From Epiperipatus broadwayi (lineage: Eukaryota; Onychophora; Udeonychophora; Euonychophora; Peripatidae), in NCBI GenBank assembly GCA_028023455.1, contig JAQFVV010006272.1, forward strand, positions 4,755,127 through 4,819,126: 64,000 bases of DNA. The letters are read 5' to 3'. A model generated the notes under the pieces. The model saw only the letters and a list, made by a program, of their open reading frames with translations, was not told the origin of the DNA and did not search any database. Positions 13,333 through 25,853 of this stretch are shown here, piece after piece; within the stretch, counting starts at the first letter, position 1; each line of letters opens with the position of its first letter. A program made the translations under genes and the position numbers.

Positions 13333-15300
13333 TCAACCATTATCAATCCACTGCAGGATGAAGGTCTCTCCAAGTTTAATCCATCTTCTCCGATCTTTAG
13401 CCTCCCTTTTCCACAACACCCCTGCACACTTTCTTATTTCATCCATCCATCTCACATGTGGTCTCTTTCTAGGTCTTTTACAATCTCTTGGAATCCAGTT
13501 TAAAATTTCAATTGTCCATCTATTATCATTTCTTCTAGCAATATGTCCAGCCCAACTCCATTTCAATCTTTTAATTTTTTCAATAAGGTCAGTAACACCT
13601 GTTTGTTGTCTTACCCATACATTGTTTTCGATCTCTTCTTGTTACTCCCAACATACATCTCTCCATACTCCTTTGAGTGGTCTGAAGTCTCTGTATTGCT
13701 CTTCTATTGTGACCAAGTCTCAGATCCATAAGTAAGAACTGGTAAAACACATTTGTTAAAAACCATTCTTTTCAAACACATAGGCATATTTCCTTTTAGT
13801 ATCAAGTTATTTCTACCAAAAGCACTCCAACCAAGTTTAATTCTATGATTAATTTCCTCCATTATGTTTCCATCTGTATTAATAATCTGACCTAGGTATT
13901 TGTAACTGTTAACTTCTTCTAATTCTTCATAATCAATCTTTATTTTCATATTTTGAGCAAATCGATTAAACATTACTTTAGTCTTTTTAACATTTATCTT
14001 TAGTCCTACTTTTCTACTTTCATCTGCTAACTCCTGCAACATTTCATGTAGCTCTGAAGCATTATTTGCAAAAACAACTACATCATCTGCAAAATCTAAA
14101 TGACTTAAATACTCTCCATTTACTTTCATTCCTTTAGTTTCCCATTTTAATCCACAAAATACTTCTTGCAGCACTGCTGTAAAAAGTTTTGGAGATATGG
14201 AGTCACCTTGCCTTACACCTTTCTCAATGTTGATTTTTCCAGTATCATTATGTAATCTAATTGTTGCTGTTGCATTTTTATAAATATTCTTTAAAATATG
14301 ACAATATCCTGGATCTATACCTTGATGATCCAATGCTTTAATCATTGAAGAAATGTGTATAGAATCGAATGCCTTTTCATAATCTACAAATCCAAAACAT
14401 GATGACAACTCATATTCATTTGTCCTTTCTATGACTTCTCTCAATACCTGGATATGATCTATTGTACTAAAACCATTTTTAAATCCAGCTTGTTCTCTTG
14501 GTTGGTGGAAATCCAAAGTTCTCTGTAGATGAGTTGTAATTATCTTGGTAAAAATTTTATATAAAACTGATAAAAGGCTGATAGGTCTGTAATTTCTAAT
14601 ATCTTCTTTATCACCTTTTTTAAATATTAATATTATTACTGCATTCTTCCAATCTTCCGGTACATCTTTATCATTTAGACATTTGGTATATAACTTGGCT
14701 AAAATTGTTTCTATTTCTTCACCTCCTTCTTTTAATATATCAATTATAATTCCATCATTTCCTGGAGCCTTTCCTTTCTTCATACATTTAATTGCATGTC
14801 TCACTTCTTCATTTAAAATTCTGGGCAATTCGGAAGATGTAATAGATATAGGAGGTACTTGTTCTTTATTACTATATAATTCTTGATAAAAATCTTCTAC
14901 CAATTTCATGATGTCATCTCTTCTTAGTAATAATTCCATCTTTTTTTCTTATTGCAGATATAAATTTCCTACCAATACCAAAATGTTGTTTAACATTCTT
15001 GAGACTTTTATTTTCTTCTACAGCTTTCCTTGCTATTTCACAGTTATACTTTCTTATATCATTTTCAACTCTTTTCAGTACCATTTTACAAAATTTGAGA
15101 TATTCAATTCTTTTTAATACATCATTTTTGTATATCTTCATATTCCTTCTTTTCTTCATAAATTCTCTAGTCTCAGTAGAAATTTTATTAGTCAATTGCT
15201 GCTTTTTTTCTACCAGCTATCTTTGTTGCAGTTTTTAAAAGTGTATCAGTTATTTTCATATTAATTTCATTCAAATCTGAATCATGTTCAAAATCTCCTA
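13333..15300 (-). pseudogene. RTE ORF2 fragment: reverse transcriptase and C-terminal domain
   Basis: The largest open part is 13704-14939 (411 codons). It has RT landmarks in order: GKAPGNDGI, FKKGDKEDIRNYRPISLL, FVDYEKAFDS, KGVRQGDSISPKLFTA, the catalytic box FADDVVVF, and YLGQIINTDG. Upstream, 14914-15195 carries the preceding linker in another frame, so a small indel near 14920 splits the protein. Downstream, a stop after the TYGSETWS motif and a frameshift separate 13333-13566, which encodes the C-terminus with WAGHIARRNDNRW and the DRRRW-type ending of RTE proteins. The RT would reverse transcribe the element's RNA at the genomic nick. It cannot be functional here because of two frameshifts, the stop and the lost endonuclease. 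Assignment to the RTE clade rests on motif order and the WAGHIAR tail; confidence is high. Confidence 0.9.
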
Positions 15301-15548
15301 ACACTTGAAACCTATTTGTAAGTTCTAATTTAAATTCATTAGAATGTTTCTGAAGATTAGGAATATCAACTGTAAATATTGAGAAACAATATTATTTACA
15401 GTTGATATTCCTAATCTTCAGAAACATTCTAATGAATTTAAATTAGAACTTACAAATAGGTTTCAAGTGTTAGGAGATTTTGAACATGATTCAGATTTGA
15501 ATGAAATTAATATGAAAATAACTGATACACTTTTAAAAACTGCAACAA
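15223..15548. repeat. Near-perfect 157-bp inverted repeat at the truncated 5' end of RTE copy B
   Basis: The left arm (15223-15380) is linker-region LINE sequence. The right arm (15388-15548) is its reverse complement, with no substitutions that I can see and only a 3-bp difference at the apex. The loop is about 7 bp. The arms are far more alike than other paralogous sequences in the window. Confidence 0.95.
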
Positions 15549-16420
15549 TACTGTTTTTTATATAAAAGTAGAAAACAATACATAAGAAAAAGAGAAGAAG
15601 AACAAAATTATTTAACATTATAAAAGAAATAAATTATTTTTCTAATTTACTTAGTTCTAGTAAAGTTTTTTTTATATTGAGACTTTTATGATAAAAATAT
15701 TTTTTCCTAATGATCTCATTAATGTTAAAGCTATTTTCAGTTTTTATCATTATTGAAATTACTATGAGAATTTCCAATCTTTTTACTATTCTACTATCTA
15801 ATTACATTAATAATTGATTAATCAAACATCTTGTTGATTTTGGGTATTTTTTTCATTCCAGAAATAAAAATCAATCACCTAAATTATCCATGTATTGTAA
15901 ATCAGTATCTTCTGATTGTGGCTAGTTTTACTATTACCTATTGATTTTGTTTAGCTGTATTGTTACATTTTCATTTACCATTGTCAAACTTCCTCCACTC
16001 ACAACCTATGTGGTGTCTAAAATTAAAAGAAAATACAATTATCATCTGTTGTATTTTATCATAGAATTATAAATTGTTTAATGAATGTATTCTTAAATAT
16101 TTTTTATCTGACATTAACCCATCCTTTCTGTGACTTATTAATATTAAAAATATATGGCCATACTTGGGTATTTAAAACTGCAGCAGAGTGTAATGGATAA
16201 TTGTTTTATGAGTATATAAAGAAACATGTTTTTGTTTTTAAAAGACTTTCAATAGTATTTTTTTTATAAACTTATGAGAAAATATAAGATAAATAATGTA
16301 ATTGTTTTTATTTGAAGAAAAAGTGATTTCTATTTAATTTGTTACTATTTATTTGTTAAATGTAGAATTTTTAAATTAAAAAACCAAACAAAAAATAATT
16401 ATTTATTTTAAGTAAATAGA
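15549..16420. other. Unassigned AT-rich sequence
   Basis: No gene or repeat recognised between RTE copies B and C. Confidence 0.4.
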
Positions 16421-16423
16421 ATT

Positions 16424-19030
16424 CATCATCACTAGATTTTCAACCTTTATTAATCCATTTCAAGATGAAAACTTTACAAGTTTAATTCAGTTTCTCTTAT
16501 CCATAGCTTCTCTTCTTCATAATATTCCAGAAAACTTTCTCATCACATCCATTCATTCCACACACACAATCTCTTTCTACATTGCTTACAATCCTGTTGA
16601 ATATAAATTAAGATTTTAAATGTCAATCTATTATTTTTTAAAAAAACTGGTCCAGCCCAGCTGCATTTTATCTTCTCATTTTGTTAAATAATAATACAAT
16701 GATGTCAATTTATTCTCCTATGATGGATTTCACTTTTGATCCCTCTTTATTAATCCCTAACACAAATCTCTCAATACATTGTTAAATAGTTTGAAATCTT
16801 TGTAGTGCTCTTTCATTAAGTATTCAAGTTTCATATTCAAAGTAAACACTGGTAAAGCTTTTTTATTAAAAACTTTTTAAAGTATATAGGCAGATAACTC
16901 TTTTGATTTTAAGTTATTTTTATCAAAAGTACATTATTCACATTTAATTAATTTTATGACTAATTTCATTCACAATATTTACATCTGCATTAATAATCTC
17001 ACCAAATTATTTATAATTTTTTCTAATTCTTTACTACTAATTTTCACTTTTATTTTAAAAAAAAGCCACTGAACATTAATTTCAGTTCTGCTTTTATCTG
17101 ATAACTATTTCATTTCCTTAAGTTTAAAGCATTATTTGCAATAACTCTTAGCTTCCCTTTTAATCTGCAAAATACTTTTATAACGAAGTTTTTGAAAAAA
17201 TGAATTACCCTGATGAATGTAACCTTACCAATTTCACTGCTGTTGTCTTACAATTAGCCTTCAGAATTTGAGAATATCCTGGGTTTTGTCTTGCTATTCC
17301 AAGCTTTAATCACTGCCAAAATATTAATTAAATCAAATGCATTTTGATAACCTACAAATCCAATGCAAAATAATTCATATTTATCCTCTAATAACTCTTA
17401 GCATTTGCATGTGATCTGCTGTGTTAAAACCAATTTTTTAAAGCATTTGTTCTTTTTAAGAAGGCTGATAAATATGTAATTTCTAATAATTTTTACATTT
17501 ATCAAATATTATTGCTGCTTTCTTCCTAAAAATTTATTATATCCTTGTCTTTTAGATAATTTATCTATTTATTTAAAATATCTATAATAAATGCATCATT
17601 TCATGAAGTTTTTCCACTCTTCATCATGTCATTCCTATTTTTACTAGCAATGCCATTTTTTGTGTGTTCTTACTGTTCAATCAACATTTTTTCTTCCAAT
17701 ACCAAAATGGATTTATATTTTTTTTTCTATAGCTTTCTTTGACCAATTCATAATTATGTTTTCTTCTTGTATTATTTAATTTTTTTTTCATACAATTTTA
17801 TCAAGTTCTAGATAGTTAGTTCTTCTAAATGAATTACTTTTAAATATTTTCACACTCCTTCATTTTTTCATACTAGAAATTTTTTTTTTTTTTTATGCCA
17901 GTGCAAAATATCAGTTATCTTCTTACTACACTCATTCAAGCCTAAGTTATCTTTAAAGAATATATTTTAAAAATATTTGCAAACTATAGTTAAAATCCAT
18001 TTGAACATTTTAAAACTTGGAGATATCAATGTTAATAGTGTCTTTCTCATTAGCTTTTATTATGGAATTTATTAAGTACTTTACTGTCTTCAAATACATA
18101 TATTCTGTTTCAAACTTTGCAATATTTGAATATTTTCAATGTTTACACTTTGAAATTTTCTCAAAAAAAAAACAAATAAAAAATCATAATATACAGTTTT
18201 TTTTTTTCTGTAAATCTATATCCTGTCTCATTTCTGTCTTCATATTCATATTTACCCATCCTTCAATCATTTTTATAGCATTAATATCTCCTATGACAAT
18301 TTTAATTAATCTAATAAACAGCAATCTGTAAATCGAAATAAAAATTCTCTAGTTCATCAGAATTAGAATCATTGGGATAAAAATCTGGATTACTTGCAGT
18401 TTGAATCTTCCATAAAGTTGAATGTCACTATGTCTGATATTATTTGTCTTCCATTTTTTATTTAGAAGCAATCTCAATTCCCATGCAGTTGTAGTATTTG
18501 TGCCTTTATAAAATTAGACAATTATTTTAATTCATGCAATCTTTCTTCACTTGAAAATGATTTATAATTATGAGTGATAATGGCAATCCGGATCCACAAT
18601 CTAGCAACTCTTAGCATTCTTATCTTCATTGTTTTGACTAATGATTTTATAACCTTTGAGATATAAAGGCCATAATTTGTTTTATCTATCATGTTTGTAA
18701 AAACAAAAAAAAATGAGCAATAAATGCACATTAATGTATTCATTCTATCTTCAAAAAAATCAAATCAATATTTATTAAAACTATGAATCATCTGAAAATG
18801 AAGAACATGGTGCTTTCTAGTTTTTAAATTCAGAGGCAAATTCCAGTAAACTTATCAAATGAGCTGTTGCATTTTTCTGAACTGTCCATCCATGTTTACT
18901 ATTATAAAATAATCACATGACAATAATAACAGCAATGCCAAGGCATATGGAAGGAACATTAGAAATTTACTCTGCTTAGTTTCTTTAAGACCTCAAAAAG
19001 AAATCAAAATGTCTCGTTTCAGTTAATAAC
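16424..19030 (-). mobile_element. RTE-clade LINE, copy C, heavily decayed
   Basis: Minus-strand relative of copies A and B, collinear with them. TCATCATCA at about 16425 marks the 3' tail. The plus sequence GGTCCAGCCCAGCTGCATTTTA at about 16650 matches the WAGHIA-coding region of copy B, and the RT zone lies at 17200-17650. The endonuclease end reaches 18560 (CATGCAATCTTTCTTCACTTG matches copy A). CTTTAAGACCTCAAAAAGAAA near 18990 matches the upstream end of copy A. Large indels and stops throughout make it the oldest of the three. Confidence 0.75.
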
Positions 19031-20550
19031 AATGAATTAAAAGCTTTAAATATGTCTTGTCATAAACAAATCAACTGCCACTATTAAATAAATACTATAT
19101 ATACAATATACTATATATACAATATAGTGGCAATAGCCACTATATAATCATAGTCTGCTGTTTAGGAGGTTATATTACATTCAAGCACTACAGAGACAAG
19201 CTGAGCATAATAGCTTCATTCAAATAACTATTTTTTTTTATTTCCTTCAGCTGGAAATCAATCAAAAACTATTAACTCTTAATTACTATTAAAATTAATA
19301 AGTAAGAAAAGATGATAATCCAGATAAAATAAAATTTACTTTATTAATTAGTAAAATAATAATAATTGTATAGTTAGTTATTTGCAAAATCATTTGATAT
19401 TCAAAAATCTAATTAGCAAATTGAGCAAAGAAATTCCAATCAAGTTTTTTTTTTTTTTAATTCAGCATTTTATTTACAATTTTCATTTATTTAAAACAAT
19501 TTTTAATTAAAATATATAAAAATCTTTATGGTACTTAACCATATAAAATATTCTATTATTATAAGTCTGAGATATGATATACCTTAAACGCAAGATAAGC
19601 TAAAAATTTATTGTCTGGCCAAGCATGCTAAAAAAAAAAAAGGGTAATTGTTATTAATTAATAATTATTGTTAAGTGAATGTTTATAAGCATTATAAGAG
19701 TAGTAAAATATATTTTTTAGAATTCATAGTATGAATACTTAATAGGTTATTCACTGATTAGATACCATGATGGAATAAAACAGAGTTTTTTTATTTAAAC
19801 AGAAAATGAAATACTAAGCTGAGAAAAACTGTATTTTTTACGCAATTATGCAATAGTAAATTTATTGAAAAGTATACATTGTAATTTTAAACTGAAAGTA
19901 CATGAATATAATGCTTTCATATGCAAGTCAACAAAAAAAGTATAAATCTTATAATTACACTACCAGTTTTTAGTGTAATATCAATAAAGAATTAAAGAAT
20001 GTTAATTTAAAATGAATTAAATCTCCAATCTAGCACTGGCAAGAGAAGTTACATTAAACTTCAAGTTTTTAGTGGGAAAACAAGGATATTTGGGAAAAGC
20101 AGACTGTTATGTCTTGTACAAAATAAATAAACGTAAAGCTTGCTTTAAAAAGATTAGATAATACGTGACCCTGTGAAGATATTATAAAAATAATATAATA
20201 CCTTGTATGAGAAATTGAATAATAATGGGATCTTCAGTTGATAATTTAATAGTAATATATGCTCTTGTAATTTTCAAACTGGCTATAATTAGTGACTTAA
20301 TCAGAGATAATTTAGAAATTAGTTTTCTGATAATTTAGAGGCCAGACTTTATATGTTTTTCAAGCTCCTTACTCAGCAAATTATATTAATGGAAAAATTT
20401 GAGTTGAAAATAATATTTATTCTTAATAATCTGAATTGAAATTAAAAATCATTAAAAAATAATATAAAATCCATTTGGTATATATTTGCCAATTTTAAAA
20501 CTTATAATTAAGAAAAGCAACAGAACATCATATGACACGAGCTTGAAAAA
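19031..20550. other. Unassigned AT-rich sequence
   Basis: No gene recognised. A small palindrome with CTATATATACAATATA repeats lies at about 19090-19150. At 20000-20160 the base composition is slightly less skewed but no frame stands out. Confidence 0.35.
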
Positions 20551-20554
20551 AACA

Positions 20555-21808
20555 GTAGCAATTTTTTCCACATGATAGTACCATCTAATGTAAATTCTAA
20601 TAATCAATAAATGCTAGAAGGTTGTGCACTCTAATCTCTATCCAGAACCTATCTATACAATATCCCCAGACTAATTTCTAGCTTATAACTGTCATCAGTA
20701 AGAAGCCCTAGATATGATAGCAATAAACTTGGATTTTTGAATGTAATGCACCTCTCTAGTACCCACCTTTTATCTTTTTTGTTAACTATAAAGATATTAG
20801 TCCAAAGAAGACAATATTTTCAGTAGTTATACAAATTTGAATCTCAATATCTATATACTTTGGTGTCTTTGGTTTTTTAATAGATGATCATGTGATGTTT
20901 TAATGATTTAATATCATATCTAGCCAAAGGTTAACATTAATGGTGATTATGATCAGGGTCAATCGAGGGAGGGGGGACAGGAGGACAGCAGCCCAAAGCA
21001 TCACAATATTAGGGGCTTCAACTTGGCAATTCAATATGTTAAACAAAAATATAGGAGAAGGCAGCCAAAGCGATATCACAGCTTGTGAAACAGCCTTAAT
21101 TTTACAGTTAAATTCCCCAAAAATATTTGGGAAAAACTTTTCCAAGCAGGCATACCATGAGTCAAAAACATAAGCCAGTTTAGGGATGAGGTGCCTATTT
21201 GATGACTCTATGACAAAAGCGATTGCAGTGCTTGGCGACTGGCAGAACTAATAGTCTTAGCCCCCCTATCAGTCAGTTCTGTGCTAACAGTGTTTTATGA
21301 TCCTAACAGTGCTAGAGTGAATCTATCCTATCCAAGTGCTATCTGGATCTGATCTGCTCTCTCATTTCTTCTCTCTCTCTCTCCCCACATTATTTTTAAT
21401 TTTGAAGGGCTTCTAAAATATTAGTTGCCTCAGGACTCCCATTTTCTCTAAAAGGTCCTGATTATAGTTATTAAAAAACCAAAGACACCAAAATATGTAA
21501 ATAATAAACTGGATTCAGATCAAGTGAATCAGCTTGGATTGAAAACATTATTGTGTTTTCAGTTTGGGCTAATAATTTTATAATTAACCAAAAAGATAAA
21601 AAGTTGTGCCAAGGGATATTAGATCCAATATTCCGATGCCTTGCTCCCAGATCCAAGACTTCTCACTTATGAAAATTATAAGATAGAAACTAGTCTGGGG
21701 ATATTGAATAGGTAAGCACTAGATAGGGATTATAGTGTACAACCTTCTAGCATCTATTGATTACTAGATCTTGTACTAGGTGGCACTATAGTATGGAAAA
21801 ATTTGTTT
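20555..21808. mobile_element. Non-autonomous element with ~150-bp terminal inverted repeats (family FB1)
   Basis: The left end begins AGCAATTTTTTCCACATGAT and the right end finishes GTATGGAAAAATTTGTTT. Arms 20555-20705 and 21656-21808 are inverted copies: ATCCCCAGACTAATTTCTAG against GAAACTAGTCTGGGGATATT, and TGCTAGAAGGTTGTGCACT against its complement. The interior (about 950 bp) has higher GC at 20940-21400 and open frames of 60-77 codons that match nothing I know. An inner inverted pair, CTTTGGTGTCTTTGG at 20860 and CCAAAGACACCAAA at 21478, extends the symmetry. Probably a DNA transposon derivative lacking transposase. Confidence 0.65.
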
Positions 21809-21953
21809 AATGTTTTAATAGCTTGTGCAAGCATAAGAAAAGATGATCATGTGATATTTTAATGATCCTAGCTTATACAATACTTTTCATTAATAAATTC
21901 TATTTCTTCTATTTCAGTTCTACCTTCTAATAAAAGCTTGAGGATAAGAAAAA

Positions 21954-22440
21954 TTAAATGCCAGATGGGAGCATTTAATAAATTCATATATAATTCTATT
22001 CTATTTCATATCACTAGCCTGGTTTCTAACTTATAGATTCCATGGGTGAGGAACTTTTAATCTGGAATTAGGGTGAAGTTTTGAATTTTGTTGGTTTTAT
22101 ATCAATCTTAGCCAAAGAATATAAAGGGCTACAGTTATTAAAAAATTGAGGACATCAAAATATATAGATACTGAACTTGGCTTAAATACAATACATAAAG
22201 GTGTTTTGAATTTCAAGGAGATAGTTTGATAATCAAAAAAAAAAGGGGAAATAAGAGATGACTGTTGGAGGAAAGATGGATTAAATTCAAAAAATTCATG
22301 TATATTAGATCCAGCTCCAGAGTTTCTTTTACTAATGAAAGCCATAAATTAAAAACTAGTCTGGAAATATGGATAGAATATCACTGAGTAGGAACTAATT
22401 AAGCATTACCATCTGGAATCTATTGATTACTTGGACTTAT
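21954..22440. mobile_element. Shorter fold-back relative (family FB1)
   Basis: The left arm (about 21954-22060) contains AGCCTGGTTTCTAACTTATAG. The right arm (about 22325-22440) contains AAACTAGTCTGGAAATATGG and TCTGGAATCTATTGATTAC in the opposite orientation. Part of the interior (about 22095-22190: AAAAAATTGAGGACATCAAA) resembles the interior of the 20555-21808 element near 21470. It ends about 220 bp short of the candidate host-gene polyadenylation signal. Confidence 0.6.
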
Positions 22441-22662
22441 ATTTAGGTAACAGAACTGAAAGAGAAATAAAATTTGTTAATTTAATAAAAAAGATTCTTC
22501 AGATCAAATAAAACTTATTTATTAACTAATAACATAATAATATTAATTGTATGGTTGGCTGTTTCAGGAGGGTAGGAGATATTCAAGCATCCAATTGGCA
22601 GATTGAGCACAATAGCTCAATTCAACTAATTTTTTTACCAGCTTTTTACTTATTACTTTTCA

Positions 22663-22668
22663 TTTATT
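22663..22668 (-). promoter_or_regulatory. Candidate polyadenylation signal of the vinculin-family gene
   Basis: AATAAA on the minus strand, about 180 nt past the stop codon at 22848-22850. It is the clearest canonical signal in the expected window, but AATAAA arises readily in such AT-rich DNA, so this is a candidate only. Confidence 0.4.
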
Positions 22669-22847
22669 TAAAACTACTTTAATTAAAAAAAAAAATTAAT
22701 CTCAATAAAAAGACACAAATCAAAATAGGAAAAAAGTATTTTCATGTTCATAAAACATACTCTTTTTACAGTTAAATTTTTTTTACAAATATTTACATAT
22801 TTAAACTGTGAGATTTAACAACAAAAAAGTTTACACTAGTCTATATT

Positions 22848-23006
22848 TTAATCACATAAATACTCTGAATGTGGCACTATCCGCAATCCTAACTCATTTA
22901 AGGAACAGTTGGATCGACTCAAGTAACGATCTTGAAGTTTTCTTTTCCATTCAATAACTAGTCCAGTGACATCCTCATCACCTGGTTTGGTATTTGGATT
23001 CAATCC
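22848..23006 (-). CDS. Terminal coding exon, vinculin/alpha-catenin superfamily gene
   Basis: The minus strand reads a pyrimidine-rich tract ending TTTTTTTAG, then 52 codons and a TAA stop, all open in one frame. Visible features are the acidic start PNTKPGDEDVTG, an amphipathic LVIEWKRKLQDRYLSR stretch and the end VPHSEYLCD. Codon use is balanced and the GC content is above the surroundings. It joins in phase 0 to the exon at 61857-61943, which resembles the last helix of the vinculin tail; this exon would replace the usual short basic vinculin C-terminus. That difference is why alpha-catulin, a cytoskeletal and Rho-signalling scaffold of the same superfamily, is as likely as vinculin. What is seen is a well-formed terminal exon; its link to the upstream exon is inferred from phase, strand and the absence of other exons that I can recognise. 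Confidence 0.65.
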   Translation of the reverse strand, partial: GLNPNTKPGDEDVTGLVIEWKRKLQDRYLSRSNCSLNELGLRIVPHSEYLCD

Positions 23007-23009
23007 CTA

Positions 23010-24025
23010 AAAAAATATAAATAATTAAATATATATATTTGTAAGACAATATTTGGAAAATCTAATGTCATTGCAGTAGACATATGAGGTCATATGCTGG
23101 TTACAAAAATTAAAAATTTTAAAAAATGCATATAAAAAACTGTATATTTATTTGGTAAAATGTATATCAAAAATAGAAATTAAAATACAAATATTTAGCT
23201 ATTACCAGCATTAAAGTATAATGACATTAACTTATAAGATTTTCAACTTCTAAAGTTTCATAATTTCTGACAAGTTCATTTTCATTACAATAATTTAAAA
23301 GATATATAGTTGTCTTAATTCATTCAATATTTTCTGAGACTCATTCAGTTTTGGCCTACTCTCTACAATGTATTAGTTACAGTCATTTTCTCAATAGCTT
23401 TTTTTAAGATAAAAAGTCATGGATATCTCATAATGATATTCTCAATGCTTGCAATCTTTTACAATCGATTTTTGACTGAATTTCATATGACAAAAAGATA
23501 ATGACTCAAAATTTCAAGGTTTTTGAAATTTTGACTCTCCAAACAAGATTTTATTATCTGAATACAATTGAAGTTATTTAAATATACAGAATTTTTAACT
23601 AATTCCATATCTATGTTATTAGACAATTTGATATCTTGGAATATTTAAGATTATTAAAATATGACGCAATTATTAGTAATACTTTCCCCCCAAATTTCAA
23701 ATCACATAATTAAAATCCAACCATAATTCATAAATTAAGGAATGGTAGATCTCTCTACTGTCTACTAGATATGGAGTATACTTAAAAGAAAATAATCATA
23801 TAATACTTTGATATAGTGTTTTAAAAACTAAAATGATGGCTGTATTTATCAATATATATAAATGTAAACAAAAAAAAAAATCACAACTGTATTCTTAGAA
23901 AATCAAACCCAATTAAAAGCCATTGCAAAATTTAACAGAATATTTCAATACTCATCAACAGTACAATTACATTATTAGACATATTGCAAAATTTAAAAAA
24001 AAAAAAAATATTGCAATGGATCTCT
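23010..24025. other. Unassigned intronic sequence
   Basis: AT-rich with no gene, terminal repeat or RNA gene recognised. Confidence 0.4.
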
Positions 24026-24029
24026 TAAA

Positions 24030-24400
24030 ATAGATCAACTGATATGACACCTACGATCACTGTAATGAGAGTTTCTAAACTCTCAAGCAAAGAAATTTCT
24101 TGGTCACAGGATAGCATATCAAGAAATAGCAGAATGGTAAGATATTCAAATCTATATGCTACTAGTCTTTTATTTCTGGACTGGATAAAAAAAGATATAC
24201 AATAATATCGAACTTTTACATCAACACATTACTGAGGCAAATAATGCCATCAGTCATGACATCATTACCCACGAATTTGCTGACCGGACAAATGATCTAG
24301 ATTTGTGTACTGTGAATAACAATGGATGTAATAAGCATATTTTGTAAATAAAAACTTTAATGATAAATTATGAGACACTCTGTATTCAGGTAAGCTTTGT
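24030..24400 (+). pseudogene. Possible mariner-type transposon 3' remnant
   Basis: A plus frame near 24230-24350 reads HEFADRTNDLDLCTVNNNG followed by CNKHIL and a stop. It resembles the Cys-x-x-NG-x-x-x-H C-terminus of some mariner-like transposases. The stop is followed directly by AATAAA and then TGAGACACTCTGTATTCAG, which could be a decayed terminal repeat. No matching left end was found and the upstream frame is broken. An unrelated gene fragment remains possible. Confidence 0.3.
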
Positions 24401-24404
24401 AGTT

Positions 24405-25850
24405 ACATTTTTATAAAATTCATAGGATAAAATCATATTAGATGAAACAAAAAAGAAAAAAAAAAAAAAGATGTTATATACTTGTTATTTCTTTAATAAC
24501 TACCGGAATCCTAATTTTTATTGAAAATAAAAAAAATTACAGTAATTATATATAGATAAACCCATTTATTTTTACTCACACTTCATTGCATTCACAAACT
24601 GTGTTCTTTGAGATCATAATTTTTTATTGTCTCAAACAAGTGCAAGTTCAATAATACAATTTCATAAGAAATAAAATATAGGAATTTCCCAATATTGTTT
24701 TTGCATAATAGATAGCAGAGTGATTAGAGAAATTTACAAATACAAATGTATTTATACATACAAATTTAAATATATATATTTTAACCGACAACTGTCCTAC
24801 CTAATGCTTGTCAACAAAAATAAAATAGATATTTAAAAATGGACATGTGGACCACACGGTATAATAGATGGAAATACTATGGCTGACTAGTCGCCATAAC
24901 ACTGTAGACAGTATTTAAGCACTATCTACCGAATTGGAATTCGAATTAATTATATATATTTTAGTTTATATACGCAATTTCCAGATATTGCGTATATCTG
25001 ATTTACGAAAATGAGTTAAAAGTTTTCCAGTGGCCGTTGTCCCTTGCGTAAGATCTATAAAAAAAAATTATATGGGAAAAATATATTTATGAGCGTCAGT
25101 TGATAGCTGACCTCAATCGCCAGACTCACTATTATGGTGAGAATTATACTTTCCCTACTTTTCCTATCTAATGAGGTGCCTGACCCAAGCTAGCTCATTC
25201 TCAGGGTTGGGAGGAAAACCTATCGGATGAACGGAGGTATGTTAAGAAATGTGGAATTGAATGCTCTCTTTAAATCTTTATTCCCCGAGTTAGTCCCTTT
25301 AATCTATTTCTTAAAAGTTAGATGCGAATCTAAAATATACTTAATATATCTATGTGCCTATTCATATCGGACGTATTTAGATAATTTTTCAATTTATCTT
25401 GGCAGGTAAAGTAATAGGCAAATATAAACAATAAATCAACATTCAACTTCAGTTATAAGGCAAATATAGGAATTTTATTATTAATTCTTAAATATATCAA
25501 AAAAAAAAAATCAAAATTATATATCATTCCCAGATTAAAGCATAATTTATAAAGCCATAACCATAAATAAAACAAAACACACACAAAAAAAAATCTTTAA
25601 TACATAACAGATAAATATTAATTCAATATATATATAGTTATACGCTATAATTTGACTTAATAGCCTAATCAAGTAGAATTATTCTGAGGGCAACGAGAAG
25701 CAATTCCAAGTTATATTAAGATAAAAAAAGTTCATATTATCTGATGGACCCCGGGGTTTGGATTATAAAGTATTCAATCACGTAGTGTAACTAGTTCAAT
25801 TTTAGGGTCCTGAAGTACTCAAAGTCTACTTTATGAAAGTGTGATATCTT
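24405..25850. other. Unassigned; GC/CpG-richer island at 24840-25260
   Basis: Most is AT-rich. The island contains several CpG sites and low-copy-looking sequence (GTGGACCACACGGTATAATA, GCCTGACCCAAGCTAGCTC). A 60-codon plus frame starting at 25227 runs to GGCAG, then GTAAAG, a plausible splice donor. I recognise no protein or structured RNA. It might be a promoter with 5' exon or an old repeat. Confidence 0.3.
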
Positions 25851-25853
25851 TTA

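Larger units (their letters stand above)
13316..15548 (-). mobile_element. RTE-clade LINE, copy B, youngest of three
   Basis: 5'-truncated RTE LINE on the minus strand. Its 3' tail is a short trinucleotide run (TCA repeats at 13318-13335 on plus), as is usual for RTE elements. Coding sequence runs from the linker upstream of RT to the C-terminus. The endonuclease domain is missing: the element stops at about 15380 and then continues as an inverted copy of its own last 157 bp. It keeps far longer open frames than copies A and C, so it inserted most recently. Confidence 0.9.

Noticed and set aside
13292-13735. 147-codon plus-strand frame
   Set aside because: Antisense shadow of RTE copy B C-terminal coding sequence.
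18017-18331. 104-codon plus-strand frame
   Set aside because: Antisense to the decayed endonuclease end of RTE copy C; hydrophobic through composition.
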